Made by a program: the position numbers and the translations under genes. Of a stretch of DNA of 64,000 nt, positions 37,297-47,232 are shown in pieces (position 1 is the first letter of the stretch; the number at the start of each line of letters is the position of its first letter). The notes under the pieces are model-generated. The model searched no databases. It worked only from the letters and a program-made list of their open reading frames with translations, and had not been told where the DNA came from. Origin of the DNA: an uncultured Pelagibacteraceae bacterium (lineage in GTDB: Bacteria; Pseudomonadota; Alphaproteobacteria; Pelagibacterales; Pelagibacteraceae); contig CACBFJ010000003.1 of assembly GCA_902538495.1 (NCBI GenBank), positions 39,045 through 103,044 of the forward strand, given 5' to 3'.

Positions 37297-38850
37297 TTAT
37301 ATAAAAATTTCTTTGTTTTTATTTTTTGAAATATACAAGACGGTCAAAAGCCTTGCGATAAAATAAACAGAAAATAGAGTTGTAAAAATCCCAACACCCA
37401 AAGTTATTGAAAAACCTTTAATAGGACCTGAGCCCATAAAAAATAATATAATTGCTGCTAATAAAGTTGTTATGTTTGCATCAAGAATAGCAGTCTTTGA
37501 TTTAGAGTAACCACTATCGAAAGCAATCAATCTATTTTTCTCATTTTTAAGTTCTTCTCTTATACGCTCAAAAATTAACACGTTCGCATCTACAGCCATA
37601 CCAACAGTCAAAATTATCCCTGCTATACCTGGTAATGTTAAAGTTGCTTCAAATAATGTGAGAACACCCACTAAAAGAAGTAAATTAATTATTAAAGCCG
37701 TATTTGTAATTATTCCGAAAATTTTATATTTAACAATTATAAAAACTATAACTAAAATGAAACCTATAATTAAAGCTATTATACCAGCATCTATCGAATC
37801 TTGACCTAGACCCGGACCAACTGTCCTTTCTTCAATAATATTTAACGGTGCCGGTAATGCCCCAGATCTTAGCAAAAGAGCTAAATCAGTCGCTGACTGA
37901 AATGTAAATCCTCCAGTAATTTGTCCAGAACCACCAGCTATTGTGTCCTGAATAACTGGAGCACTAATAATCTTTCCATCAAGAATTATAGCTAATTGTC
38001 TACCGATCCCTTTTGAGGTTGCTTTACCAAATCTTTTTGCCCCTACTCTATCTAAACTAAATGTTACGACTGTTTCATTTGTATCGCTATCCATTCTTGG
38101 TTGAGCGTCAAGTAAATTATCTCCACTAAGTATTATTCTTTTGCTAACAAATTCTGACCCTTCTTCATCTTCATAATTTAATTTTTCATTACCAAATGAA
38201 TCTTCATTGTTATTAGAAACAAATCTAAATGTAAGATTAGCGGTTTTTCCTAATAAAGTTTTTATTCTCATAGGATCATCAAGGCCAGGGAGTTCTACTA
38301 ATATTCTGTCATTTCCTCTCTTGAGAATATTAGGTTCATTTGTTCCGACTTCATCTATTCTCCTTCTTACTATTTCGAGAGCCTGTTCCTGTGAAGATGT
38401 TTTAAGCTTTACTAAACCTTGCTTAGAAAAAATCACACTTAAAAAATCATTCTCTTCAGTTATTTCTAGTTGGTGTGATTTAAATCTTTCATAATAAGGA
38501 TTTATTTCACTTTTTTTATCATTAAATATATCTAGGACTTTTTGTTTATCCTTCTCATTAACTTTAAATAGAATTTTTTCATTTTGAAGAATAAAATTTA
38601 CTAACTTTATATTTTTTCCTTTAAAATAATCTCGTAAAGTGATCGTTAAATTTTGAAGTTTTTGCTCAATAACAGGTTTATTATCAATTTCTAACAAAAG
38701 ATAAGATCCACCTTGAAGATCTAAACCAAGATTTATATTCCTTTTAAGAAAATTATTATCAAATTTAAATAAATTTGATGATGCGATTAATATTAAAAAT
38801 AAAGATATAATTAGAATGAAAATTATCTTTAATTTAGAAAAATATAACAC
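37297..38850 (-). CDS. secD: protein translocase subunit SecD
   Basis: A 517-residue partner of SecF. It starts with one hydrophobic segment and NLGLDLQGGSYLLLE, then a large periplasmic part (about 60-335) with RRIDEVGTNEP and VELPGLDDP. A block of five hydrophobic segments follows with GMAVDANVLIFERIREEL. It lies between yajC and secF in the usual order yajC-secD-secF. Confidence 0.95.
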   Translation of the reverse strand: MLYFSKLKIIFILIISLFLILIASSNLFKFDNNFLKRNINLGLDLQGGSYLLLEIDNKPVIEQKLQNLTITLRDYFKGKNIKLVNFILQNEKILFKVNEKDKQKVLDIFNDKKSEINPYYERFKSHQLEITEENDFLSVIFSKQGLVKLKTSSQEQALEIVRRRIDEVGTNEPNILKRGNDRILVELPGLDDPMRIKTLLGKTANLTFRFVSNNNEDSFGNEKLNYEDEEGSEFVSKRIILSGDNLLDAQPRMDSDTNETVVTFSLDRVGAKRFGKATSKGIGRQLAIILDGKIISAPVIQDTIAGGSGQITGGFTFQSATDLALLLRSGALPAPLNIIEERTVGPGLGQDSIDAGIIALIIGFILVIVFIIVKYKIFGIITNTALIINLLLLVGVLTLFEATLTLPGIAGIILTVGMAVDANVLIFERIREELKNEKNRLIAFDSGYSKSKTAILDANITTLLAAIILFFMGSGPIKGFSITLGVGIFTTLFSVYFIARLLTVLYISKNKNKEIFI

Positions 38851-38864
38851 ACTATTAAATTAGA

Positions 38865-39152
38865 CTATTTCTTTGGTTCTTGAGAATTCATTAAGCTTTG
38901 AATTCCTGTGCCTCTTATGACTTCAACAGTTACATTTTCTGCAATTTCAACCTCAACTTTATCATTATCTACAACCCTTGTGATAATCCCAGTTATTCCA
39001 CCTGATGTAACAACTTTATCTCCTTTTTTTAAATTTTCGACCATAGTCCTATGTTCTTTTACTTTTTTTTGTTGAGGTCTTATAAGGAAAAAGTAAAATA
39101 TTACAAAAATTAATATTAACGGTATAAACTGACCAAATCCTGAACTATCCAT
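38865..39152 (-). CDS. yajC: preprotein translocase subunit YajC
   Basis: A 95-residue protein with one N-terminal membrane helix followed by RPQQKKVKEH and the conserved GDKVVTSGGITG turn near 45-56. YajC associates with SecDF in the inner membrane. It begins the yajC-secD-secF set after a 54-base gap from serS. Confidence 0.94.
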   Translation of the reverse strand: MDSSGFGQFIPLILIFVIFYFFLIRPQQKKVKEHRTMVENLKKGDKVVTSGGITGIITRVVDNDKVEVEIAENVTVEVIRGTGIQSLMNSQEPKK

Positions 39153-39206
39153 AAAACTCCTAATTTTAGTTTGAATATTTATACTATCTAAAGAATTAAA
39201 ACAACT

Positions 39207-40466
39207 TTATTTAAGTGAAATTTTTTCTAAATTATTCATATAAGGACGTAACGCTTTTGGGATTAGAATAGAACCATCCTTTTCTTGATAGTTTTCTAAA
39301 ATTGCGATCAAAGTTCTACCTATTGCTAGACCACTACCATTTAATGTACCAACATGCTTTGTGTCTTTATTTTGAGTTTTATATCTTACTTTCATTCTAC
39401 TCGCTTGAAATGTAGAACAAGAAGAACAAGAGGATATTTCACGATATCTATTCTCCGATGGCAACCATACTTCTAAATCATAAGTTTTTTCTGCACTAAA
39501 TCCCATATCACCACTACATAGGATAACTTTTCGATAAGGTAATTCAAGTAAATCTAAAATATTAGTCGCACAATTAGTCATTCTTTCAAGTTCCTCTAGA
39601 CAATTATCTTGCTCTACAATACTGACAAGTTCAACTTTATAAAATTGATGTTGCCTTATCATCCCTTTCGTATCCTTACCGTAACTACCTGCCTCTTTTC
39701 TAAAACAAGGCGTTGAGGCAACAAATCTCATTGGTAAATCTTTTTGATTTATAATTTTATCTTTAACTATATTAGTTAAAATGACCTCAGCTGTTGGTAT
39801 AAGAAATTTTCTTTCATTTCCCTCCTCAATTTTAACTTCGAATTGATCATTTTCGAATTTAGGTAATTGACCTGTACCATACATAGTGCTTTCTGAAGCT
39901 AATAATGGTGGTGATATTTCACTATAACCATTTTTAGTTATATGAGTATCTAACATAAAATTTGATAATGCTCTTTCCAATAAAGCTAGTTTATCTTTTA
40001 CAAAAACAAATCTTGATCCGGTAGTCTTTGTTGCTAATTCAAAATCAAGCATGCCAAGATTCTCACCTAATTCATAATGACTTTTAACTTTAAAATCAAA
40101 ATTTGGGATTGTTCCAGATTTCATCACTTCAACATTGTCATTTTCGTCCTTACCAATCGGAACATCCTTGTGTGGAATATTTGGAATATTTGATAAAATA
40201 CTATCTAATTCGATTTTAATTTTTTTTTGCTCTACTGTAATCTCATCAATCTGTTGAGATAATTTTTTTGATTTTTCAAACAATGATTTATCTTTAGATT
40301 TAGATATTTCTTTTTTTTCTTGTTCGAAAGATTCTTTTTTTTGAATTAACTCTCTATTTTTTTTGTCTAATTGTCCTAAATTTGAAATGTCTATTTCAAT
40401 TGATCTTTTTTCTAAAGACTTTTTGAAATTATCAAAATCTTTTCTAATCTCCTTAAGATTGTGCAT
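39207..40466 (-). CDS. serS: seryl-tRNA synthetase
   Basis: A 419-residue class II synthetase. Residues 1-100 form the long antiparallel coiled coil that contacts the tRNA-Ser variable arm. Motif 2 is FRKEAGSYGKDTKGMIRQHQF and motif 3 GLAIGRTLIAILENYQ. It overlaps tatC by 14 bases, so it is probably translated from the tat message. Confidence 0.95.
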   Translation of the reverse strand: MHNLKEIRKDFDNFKKSLEKRSIEIDISNLGQLDKKNRELIQKKESFEQEKKEISKSKDKSLFEKSKKLSQQIDEITVEQKKIKIELDSILSNIPNIPHKDVPIGKDENDNVEVMKSGTIPNFDFKVKSHYELGENLGMLDFELATKTTGSRFVFVKDKLALLERALSNFMLDTHITKNGYSEISPPLLASESTMYGTGQLPKFENDQFEVKIEEGNERKFLIPTAEVILTNIVKDKIINQKDLPMRFVASTPCFRKEAGSYGKDTKGMIRQHQFYKVELVSIVEQDNCLEELERMTNCATNILDLLELPYRKVILCSGDMGFSAEKTYDLEVWLPSENRYREISSCSSCSTFQASRMKVRYKTQNKDTKHVGTLNGSGLAIGRTLIAILENYQEKDGSILIPKALRPYMNNLEKISLK

Positions 40467-41229
40467 CAGATTTTTCTAAATTTTTATTTTCAATAAACCT
40501 TACTGAAAAAATTGATAATTCATATAAAATTAATAAAGGTATCGCTAATCCAATTTGAGTTATTGGATCAGGTGGTGTTAATAATGCGGCCGCTGCAAAT
40601 ATAATTACAACAACATATTTTCTTCTTTTTTTTAAAAAAACAGAATCAACTAATCCCACTCTTGCTAATAAACTTAAAACAACTGGAAGCTGAAAACTTA
40701 TTCCAAACGCAAAAATTAATTTCATAACTAAAGATAGATATTCATTCACTTTTGCTTCTAATTGGATTGGTAAATTAGTAGAAATACCTGAACTTTCAAA
40801 TGAAAGAAAAAATTTAATCGCTAAAGGCATTATCAGATAATAGACAAGTAGCCCTCCTAAAAAAAATAATACAGGTGTTAAAACTAAATAAGGTAAAATC
40901 GCAATTTTTTCATGCTTGTAAAGTCCTGGAGCAATAAACTTCCATATTTGCATTAAAATATATGGACAAGTTACAAAAAAAGCAGTGAAAAAAGAAACTT
41001 TAAGATAAGTTAAAAAAGTCTCTTGAAGGGCAGTAAATATCAATCTTCTATTTGTCTCATCGTCTTTGACTGCTTTAGCATACGGTTCAACTAAAAAACC
41101 ATAAATATGCTCAGCAAAAAAATAACATCCTACAAAAAAAATAATTAGAAATATGAAACTATGTATTAACCTTTTTCTTAATTCGGCTAAATGACTAATA
41201 AAACCTGTGTCTTTATCATCGTTAGTCAT
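40453..41229 (-). CDS. tatC: Sec-independent translocase subunit TatC
   Basis: A 258-residue inner-membrane protein with six hydrophobic segments, the receptor for twin-arginine signal peptides. FISHLAELRKRLIHS at 10-24 is the TatC signature, and LTPPDPITQ near 217 is the conserved C-terminal motif. It overlaps tatB by eight bases. Confidence 0.95.
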   Translation of the reverse strand: MTNDDKDTGFISHLAELRKRLIHSFIFLIIFFVGCYFFAEHIYGFLVEPYAKAVKDDETNRRLIFTALQETFLTYLKVSFFTAFFVTCPYILMQIWKFIAPGLYKHEKIAILPYLVLTPVLFFLGGLLVYYLIMPLAIKFFLSFESSGISTNLPIQLEAKVNEYLSLVMKLIFAFGISFQLPVVLSLLARVGLVDSVFLKKRRKYVVVIIFAAAALLTPPDPITQIGLAIPLLILYELSIFSVRFIENKNLEKSDAQS

Positions 41230-41434
41230 TTTTCTTATCTTCTTTATTTTCTTTCATTTCATTTTCATCAATATCGATGTTAGAAACTTCATTTTGAATA
41301 TTATTGACATACCTTTTGGCAGTACCAATCCAAGAACCAACTTTTTTAAGCATTACCGGAAAATCTTTTGGACCCAAGACAATTATAGCAATACCTACCA
41401 CAATTAAAATTTCAAACCAACCAATTGTAGGCAT
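41222..41434 (-). CDS. tatB: Tat translocase subunit TatB
   Basis: A 70-residue protein with one N-terminal helix, then the LGPKDFPVMLKKVGSW hinge typical of TatB, and a short charged tail. It is clearly shorter than E. coli TatB (171 residues), in line with the streamlined genome. It sits between tatA and tatC, five bases after the tatA stop. Confidence 0.9.
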   Translation of the reverse strand: MPTIGWFEILIVVGIAIIVLGPKDFPVMLKKVGSWIGTAKRYVNNIQNEVSNIDIDENEMKENKEDKKND

Positions 41435-41439
41435 GTGGT

Positions 41440-41649
41440 TTATTCTTTGTTGTTAGATTTATTATTGTCCTGATTATCGTCAGAAATATTTTTAGGTTCT
41501 GACTCATCTGTCACGTCAGATGCCATACCCTTTTTGAAACTTTTAATACCCTTGGCTACATCGCCCATCAAACTAGATATTTTCCCACGACCAAATAGTA
41601 AAACAACTAATATAACTACTATAGCTATTTGCCAAATTCCTATACTCAT
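41440..41649 (-). CDS. tatA: Tat translocase subunit TatA
   Basis: A 69-residue pore subunit: [19 protein letters not shown] membrane helix, then [24 protein letters not shown] amphipathic helix and a polar tail. The GIWQ start and FG-K hinge are typical TatA. It is the first tat gene, downstream of scpB. Confidence 0.93.
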   Translation of the reverse strand: MSIGIWQIAIVVILVVLLFGRGKISSLMGDVAKGIKSFKKGMASDVTDESEPKNISDDNQDNNKSNNKE

Positions 41650-41691
41650 GAGTAACTTATAACCTTTTTATTAAAAATTTAAAGTAGCAAA

Positions 41692-42387
41692 TTACTTTTG
41701 CTCATCCTTGTCAAGAGTGCTACTCAACATTTCATCAATATTTGAGTAAATGTCCTCTTTTTTTTCTTCTTGTTTTTCCTTGTAAAATTTTCCTGTGCCA
41801 AATATTGCATTATCTATATTAGCACTATCAATTAAACCTGCGGCTCCTAACTCATCAACAGTAGGTAAATCAGATAATTTCTGAAGGTTAAAATGACTAA
41901 GAAAATTATCAGTCGTAACGTATTGAATTGGTTTTCCAGGTACATCTTTTCTTCCACCAGGCTTAACCCAGTCTAATTCCATCAATATCTCAACAGTATT
42001 TGTTCCAAAAGCTACACCTCTAATTTCCTCAATTTCTGCTCGGGTTACAGGTTGATGGTAAACAATAATTGATAAAGTCTCTATTGCAGCCCTAGATAAT
42101 TTTTTTTCTACAGTCTTTTCTTGTACCATCAAACTTGACAATTTAGCAGACGTTCGAAAAGACCATTTATTAGATATACAAACTAAATTTATTCCTCGAT
42201 CTTTATATTCATTTTGTAATTTTTGTAGAATTTTTTCTACATCTGATTTTTTAGAAATTTTACTTTCAATAGTACTAATTTCTAAAGGTTCAGCTGCAGC
42301 AAAAATTATTGCTTCAATTTCTTTTTCAACATTTGATAATTTTGAGGGAAAATCAATTATATTATTTTTTTTCTTCTTTTTAATCAT
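41692..42387 (-). CDS. scpB: segregation and condensation protein B
   Basis: A 231-residue kleisin-interacting subunit of the SMC-ScpAB condensin. The family segments EIEAIIFAAAEPL, ETLSIIVYHQPVTRAEIEEIRG and GRKDVPGKPIQYVTT form two winged helices. The C-terminus is longer and lysine/acid-rich. It overlaps scpA by four bases. Confidence 0.93.
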   Translation of the reverse strand: MIKKKKKNNIIDFPSKLSNVEKEIEAIIFAAAEPLEISTIESKISKKSDVEKILQKLQNEYKDRGINLVCISNKWSFRTSAKLSSLMVQEKTVEKKLSRAAIETLSIIVYHQPVTRAEIEEIRGVAFGTNTVEILMELDWVKPGGRKDVPGKPIQYVTTDNFLSHFNLQKLSDLPTVDELGAAGLIDSANIDNAIFGTGKFYKEKQEEKKEDIYSNIDEMLSSTLDKDEQK

Positions 42388-43124
42388 TTATTCTCTTTTA
42401 TATAAATCTCTTCAAAAAGATCATCTTGTTTTATTTTTAAATTTCCCTCTTTAACTAATTCTAATGAACCAGCAAAAATTCCAGCCGTTCCAGTGCTTTT
42501 AAACTTTTTTTCATTTTTAAAATTTTTTGGTATCAAATCATCTAATTTCTTCCAATCTAAAAGCTTACCAAAAAAATCTCTGATGGTTTTTATACCGTCT
42601 TCAGTTGTAAAAACTGGTAGTCTTGGGATATTAATTTTTTGAAAATCTTTAGTCATTAAAATAGAAGAGTACGTTTTTAAAAGGTCAAATAAATTGATAT
42701 TATATTCACTATTATAAATTGGTCTTATTCCAGCCTTCATGCCTCTTGTTCTGATCTCTTTTCCAAGACGTTTACGTTTAAGCATTTGATCTGACAATAA
42801 TCTAATTAATTCCAATTTTTTAAGTTGTAATTTTAATTTTTCAGCAACTTCTTGAAGTTTGAACTCTTCCTCTGGAGAGCTTGGTAATAATAATTTTGAT
42901 TTTAGGTAAGCTAACCAAGTAGCCATTAACAAATATTCAGAAGCTGTCTCTAAATTTAAATTTGTTTCATTTTTAATGTAATCATTAAATTGATCTGCTA
43001 ATTTAGTTATTGATATTTTTTCTAAATTTACTTTTTGAGCTTTTGCAAGATCCAGTAAAACATCTAGTGGACCATTATAATTTTCAATTTGAACGTTGAA
43101 AAATTCAGAATCGTTGAAAGACAT
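42384..43124 (-). CDS. scpA: segregation and condensation protein A
   Basis: A 246-residue kleisin of the SMC-ScpAB complex. FNVQIENYNGPLDVLLDLAKAQKVNLEKI at the start (15-40) matches the family opening, and YLLMATWLAYLKSKLLLP follows. It lies nine bases downstream of nagZ and overlaps scpB, so chromosome condensation genes are co-transcribed with nagZ and tat genes. Confidence 0.93.
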   Translation of the reverse strand: MSFNDSEFFNVQIENYNGPLDVLLDLAKAQKVNLEKISITKLADQFNDYIKNETNLNLETASEYLLMATWLAYLKSKLLLPSSPEEEFKLQEVAEKLKLQLKKLELIRLLSDQMLKRKRLGKEIRTRGMKAGIRPIYNSEYNINLFDLLKTYSSILMTKDFQKINIPRLPVFTTEDGIKTIRDFFGKLLDWKKLDDLIPKNFKNEKKFKSTGTAGIFAGSLELVKEGNLKIKQDDLFEEIYIKENK

Positions 43125-43133
43125 ATGCCAATA

Positions 43134-44081
43134 TTATCTTAAAATATTGTAAAATTGTGATGTTTTTTTTATAATAAATTTACTTACTAAAGGTGAGTTT
43201 TTACCAACAATTTCCATTTCTTTTAATTTACCATTGCAATGTAAAACTAAATTACAACCAGCTATAAAAGCATCAATTGTATTTATTTTAAGACCCTTTT
43301 TAAGGCTCTTCATTGATAAATCGTCAGAAATTAATAGATTTTTAAAACCAACTTTTTTTCTAATAATATTTATCATTTTTCTAGAATGAGTAACTGTATT
43401 ATCTTTATCAATTTGATTAAAAATCAAATGACCAGTCATTGCAAAAAAAGAATTTTTATTTTTAAAGGCTTTAAAATCGTTTTTTAAAAGATATTGGAGC
43501 GATTTATTAATATATGGAGTAGAAAAATGACTATCAACTTTAGAAAGACCATGACCAGGTATGTGTTTGATAATGGTACCAATTGAATTTTCTTTATAAG
43601 TTTGAATACATATATCCCCAATTTTAGAGACAATATTAGGATCTTTTGAAAAGGATCTGTCTCCAATTATTTTACTAGAGCCACTAATTTTAAGATCTAA
43701 CACTGGAACAGAATTGATGTTTATTCCTAATTCTTTTAATAAATATGATGTTTTGTCTATAAAAATTTTAAAGTAGATATTAAAATCTTTTTTATTTTTA
43801 ACATATTTTTTTCCAAAAAAATCAGAAGTCAAGTTTTTAAAAGAAATGATATTTTCTAATCTGCTAACCCGACCACCCTCTTGATCAATCATTATAGGGT
43901 ATTTCTTGTCATTAAAAATATTTCTTATTTTTGAAGTTAGTTTTTTAGTTTGGTTTAAATTCTTGATATTTCTAGTAAATAAAATCACCCCCCATGGTTT
44001 ATATTTTTTTAAAAAAATTTGTTCCTTTGAACTAATTTCAGTCGATTTAAGACCAACTATAAATGCTCTACGATTATTCAT
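43134..44081 (-). CDS. nagZ: beta-N-acetylhexosaminidase
   Basis: A 315-residue glycoside hydrolase family 3 enzyme that removes N-acetylglucosamine from anhydro-muropeptides in the cytoplasm. PIMIDQEGGRVSRL, KHIPGHGLSKVDSHFSTP (the KHxPGHG motif with the DxH loop) and the nucleophile region LLISDDLSMKSL are visible. It overlaps the 86-residue gene upstream by eight bases. Confidence 0.93.
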   Translation of the reverse strand: MNNRRAFIVGLKSTEISSKEQIFLKKYKPWGVILFTRNIKNLNQTKKLTSKIRNIFNDKKYPIMIDQEGGRVSRLENIISFKNLTSDFFGKKYVKNKKDFNIYFKIFIDKTSYLLKELGININSVPVLDLKISGSSKIIGDRSFSKDPNIVSKIGDICIQTYKENSIGTIIKHIPGHGLSKVDSHFSTPYINKSLQYLLKNDFKAFKNKNSFFAMTGHLIFNQIDKDNTVTHSRKMINIIRKKVGFKNLLISDDLSMKSLKKGLKINTIDAFIAGCNLVLHCNGKLKEMEIVGKNSPLVSKFIIKKTSQFYNILR

Positions 44082-44334
44082 TATTTTCTAACAGTTTCCA
44101 AAAATTATATTTTTTTTTATTGGATTTGGTCTCTTCAACGTATTCAATTATATTTTGAGTATCACTTTTTAAAATAGGTAAATTTTTTACATAATTATTT
44201 ATTTTCGTATCAATATTGTTCAATGATCTATATGATCTTTTTTTGTTTTCATCAGAAAAATAATATCGAATAGTAAAAAACAAGAACAAAGAAATTAAGA
44301 TAATAAATACTAAATACTTAATCTCTTTAATCAT
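44074..44334 (-). CDS. small membrane-anchored hypothetical protein (position of a SPOR-domain gene)
   Basis: An 86-residue protein with one N-terminal hydrophobic segment (about 6-25) and a charged tail. In many alphaproteobacteria this place between argS and nagZ holds a membrane-anchored SPOR-domain protein. Here no SPOR fold is visible, so it may be a shortened remnant or a different protein. It overlaps nagZ by eight bases and argS by one. Confidence 0.6.
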   Translation of the reverse strand: MIKEIKYLVFIILISLFLFFTIRYYFSDENKKRSYRSLNNIDTKINNYVKNLPILKSDTQNIIEYVEETKSNKKKYNFWKLLENNE

Positions 44335-46067
44335 TACATTTTTTCTGGTGTTGAAACACCAATAATATTCATACCTGATTTAATTACGCTGGAAATAACT
44401 TTAAGAAAAATCAATTTATCATTATCGATTTTTTTTTGTTTATTAATAAATCGTTTATCTGGATTATCTTTTCCTAAATTCCAATAAGAATGAAATAGTG
44501 ATGATAAATCATAAAGATAAACAGCTACTCTATGTGGCTCCAATCTATTACATGATACATCTATACATTTTGGCCATTCAGCTATTTTTTTTAAAATCTG
44601 GATTTCATCATTTGAATATCTAAAATCATAACTATCAATATTTAATTCAGAACTTAAATCTTTATTTAAGTGTCTAAATACAGAAGCTATTCTTGCATAA
44701 GCATATTGTACATAATAAAGAGGATTTTCTTTTGACTTCTCCACAACATTGTCAAAATCGAAATCTAATTCTACATCACTACTTCTATTTAGCATTATAA
44801 ATCTAGTAGCATCTTTACCAACTTCACCAATTAGGTCATCTACAGTAATATAGTCACCTTTTCTCTTTGACATTTTAAAAGGTTTTTTATCCTTTATAAG
44901 TTTTACTAGTTGACTTACTTTACAAATTAATTTTATCTTTGAGTTAGACAACGCATCAACAGAAGATGAAATTCTCTTAATATACCCAGCGTGATCTGCG
45001 CCTAAAATATTTATTAAACAATCAAACTTTCTGTCTAATTTATTTTTATGATAAGCTACATCACTTGCAAAATAAGTCCATGAGCCATCACTTTTTTGTA
45101 ATGCTCTATCTTTATCATCACCAAAATCAGTTGATTTAAAAAGAAGCTGCTCTCTCTCCTCCCAATTATCTTTATCCTCATTGATCGGTGCTTTAATCTT
45201 CCCTTTATAAACAAAATTATTCTCTTCAAGTGTTTGAACAACTTTTTCTACTTCTTTATTAGAAACCAATTTTTTTTCACTGACAAAACTATCATGATTA
45301 ATTCCAAGACTATTAAGATTTTTTTTAATTAGATTTAATGCCTCTTTAATTGACAAAATAGTTAGATTTTCAGAAATACTTTCAAAATTTTCGAAGTTTA
45401 GATCTTTATTAAATTTTATAATATTTTGAGCAAAATCTTTTATATAATCGCCTGGGTATAAATTTTCATCATTGGAAGGGAAATTTTCCTTAAATTTTAT
45501 CTCTCTAATTCTAAAATATACTGATTTTGTAAAATTAATTATTTGATTACCATAATCATTTACATAGTATTCTTTTGTTACCTTATGATTGTTGTACTGT
45601 AACAAATTTGCCGTTACGTCGCCTAAAATAGCACCTCGACAATGACCTACGTGTAATGGTCCAGTCGGATTGGCAGATACAAATTCTATCAAATAATTTA
45701 TTTTTTTTTCTTTTTTATTTACTCCAAAACTTTTGTAATTATCGATTACGTCTTTTATAAAATCTGTCCAAAATATTGGTTTAAATTTAATATTAATAAA
45801 ACCAGGCTTTGCAATTGATATCCTTTCAATTTGCGTATCATTATCACGTAGAATTGGAGATAAAATTTCAGCAATATCATTGGGTGTCTTTTTATTAATC
45901 TTTGCTAAAAACATTGCTACATTTGTTGAAATATCACTATCGAACTTGACTGGTGGAATTTCAGCGGTAATTCCTTCCAAATTTTGAGGCAAAATAATCT
46001 TATTTTGTTTAGACAAATCTTTAAGAATGTCTTTTATCTTAATTAGATATAGATCAAAAATATTCAT
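44334..46067 (-). CDS. argS: arginyl-tRNA synthetase
   Basis: A 577-residue class Ia synthetase. SANPTGPLHVGHCRGAILGD carries the HIGH motif as HVGH, and KMSKRKGDYITVDDL the KMSKS-like motif. The C-terminal anticodon-binding domain ends with a hydrophobic helix. It overlaps dgt by four bases. Confidence 0.96.
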   Translation of the reverse strand: MNIFDLYLIKIKDILKDLSKQNKIILPQNLEGITAEIPPVKFDSDISTNVAMFLAKINKKTPNDIAEILSPILRDNDTQIERISIAKPGFINIKFKPIFWTDFIKDVIDNYKSFGVNKKEKKINYLIEFVSANPTGPLHVGHCRGAILGDVTANLLQYNNHKVTKEYYVNDYGNQIINFTKSVYFRIREIKFKENFPSNDENLYPGDYIKDFAQNIIKFNKDLNFENFESISENLTILSIKEALNLIKKNLNSLGINHDSFVSEKKLVSNKEVEKVVQTLEENNFVYKGKIKAPINEDKDNWEEREQLLFKSTDFGDDKDRALQKSDGSWTYFASDVAYHKNKLDRKFDCLINILGADHAGYIKRISSSVDALSNSKIKLICKVSQLVKLIKDKKPFKMSKRKGDYITVDDLIGEVGKDATRFIMLNRSSDVELDFDFDNVVEKSKENPLYYVQYAYARIASVFRHLNKDLSSELNIDSYDFRYSNDEIQILKKIAEWPKCIDVSCNRLEPHRVAVYLYDLSSLFHSYWNLGKDNPDKRFINKQKKIDNDKLIFLKVISSVIKSGMNIIGVSTPEKM

Positions 46068-47182
46068 TTTAAATCTTTATATAAATTAATAGCATATCTA
46101 TCAGTCATTCCAGATATAAAATCAGAAATTGCTCTATACTTATCAACAGAAAGTTCTTTTCTTGAAATAAATTTTTTTGGATTTTTTGTAATCATTTCAA
46201 AAAGTTTTTTGATTATATATTTTCCTCTGTTATTTTTTTTCAAAACATTTTTGTTATTATACATTTTTGATTTTAGGAAAAATCTAATCTCATAATCCGA
46301 ATTCTTTATTTTATCAGAAAAATCTACAGTTAAATCTTTTGTTTTTTTTATATCTTTAGACTCTTCAATTCTATTTTTTTTTAAATTTTTTAAAGTATTA
46401 GATATTAGATCTTTTATCATTATATCAATTGAATCCCTTATGATCTGATATACTGCGATATCATAGTTATATCTATTTATTTTTCTTTTATATTTTTTAA
46501 AAATGTTATTAAAAAAATCTATTTCAACTAACTCCTCAATTGAAAATAAATTAGCCTTAAGTCCATCTTGTATGTCATGATTATTATAAGCAATATCGTC
46601 TGAAATAGCTGCAATTTGAGCTTCTAATGGTGGATATGTTTTAAAATTGATTAAATTTTTAAATTTTTTTGTGCCTATTAAATCATTTATTAAATTTAAG
46701 TCCTCCACTGGCCCATTGTGTTTTAAAAGGCCCTCCAAGGTCTCAATTGATAAATTAAGACCATTAAATTTCATGTATTTATTTTCTAAAAACATCACAA
46801 TTCTCAATGTTTGCAAATTATGATCAAACCCACCGTGTTCAGCCATGCAATCATTTAAAGACTCCTCGCCTGCATGGCCAAATGGAGTGTGGCCTAAGTC
46901 ATGCGCCAAGCTTAAGGTCTCTGTTAGATCTTCATTTAAATTAAAATAACGTGCTATAGACCGTGCAATTTGAGATACTTCCATTGAATGCGTTATACGA
47001 GTTCGATAATGATCACCCTCTGTATTTACAAACACCTGGGTCTTATGTTTTAATCTTCTAAATGAAGCGCTATGTATAATTCGATCTCGATCTCTTTGAA
47101 ATGGAGATCTATATTTTGAGGGTGTTTCGTAAAATATTCTACCCTTACTTTTGAATAACCCTAGCTTTGAGTAATTTTTCAT
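46064..47182 (-). CDS. dgt: deoxyguanosinetriphosphate triphosphohydrolase-like protein
   Basis: A 372-residue HD-domain enzyme that hydrolyses dNTPs to nucleoside and triphosphate. The HD residues appear as RITHSMEVSQIARS (His65) and LAHDLGHTPFGHAGE (His94, Asp95), with the second metal region in ISDDIAYNNHDIQDG. It is the short alphaproteobacterial type and begins divergently from erpA. Confidence 0.92.
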   Translation of the reverse strand: MKNYSKLGLFKSKGRIFYETPSKYRSPFQRDRDRIIHSASFRRLKHKTQVFVNTEGDHYRTRITHSMEVSQIARSIARYFNLNEDLTETLSLAHDLGHTPFGHAGEESLNDCMAEHGGFDHNLQTLRIVMFLENKYMKFNGLNLSIETLEGLLKHNGPVEDLNLINDLIGTKKFKNLINFKTYPPLEAQIAAISDDIAYNNHDIQDGLKANLFSIEELVEIDFFNNIFKKYKRKINRYNYDIAVYQIIRDSIDIMIKDLISNTLKNLKKNRIEESKDIKKTKDLTVDFSDKIKNSDYEIRFFLKSKMYNNKNVLKKNNRGKYIIKKLFEMITKNPKKFISRKELSVDKYRAISDFISGMTDRYAINLYKDLK

Positions 47183-47232
47183 CCTTTAAAATATAATTTT
47201 AAGTATTATATTAGTAATATCAGTGATCAATT

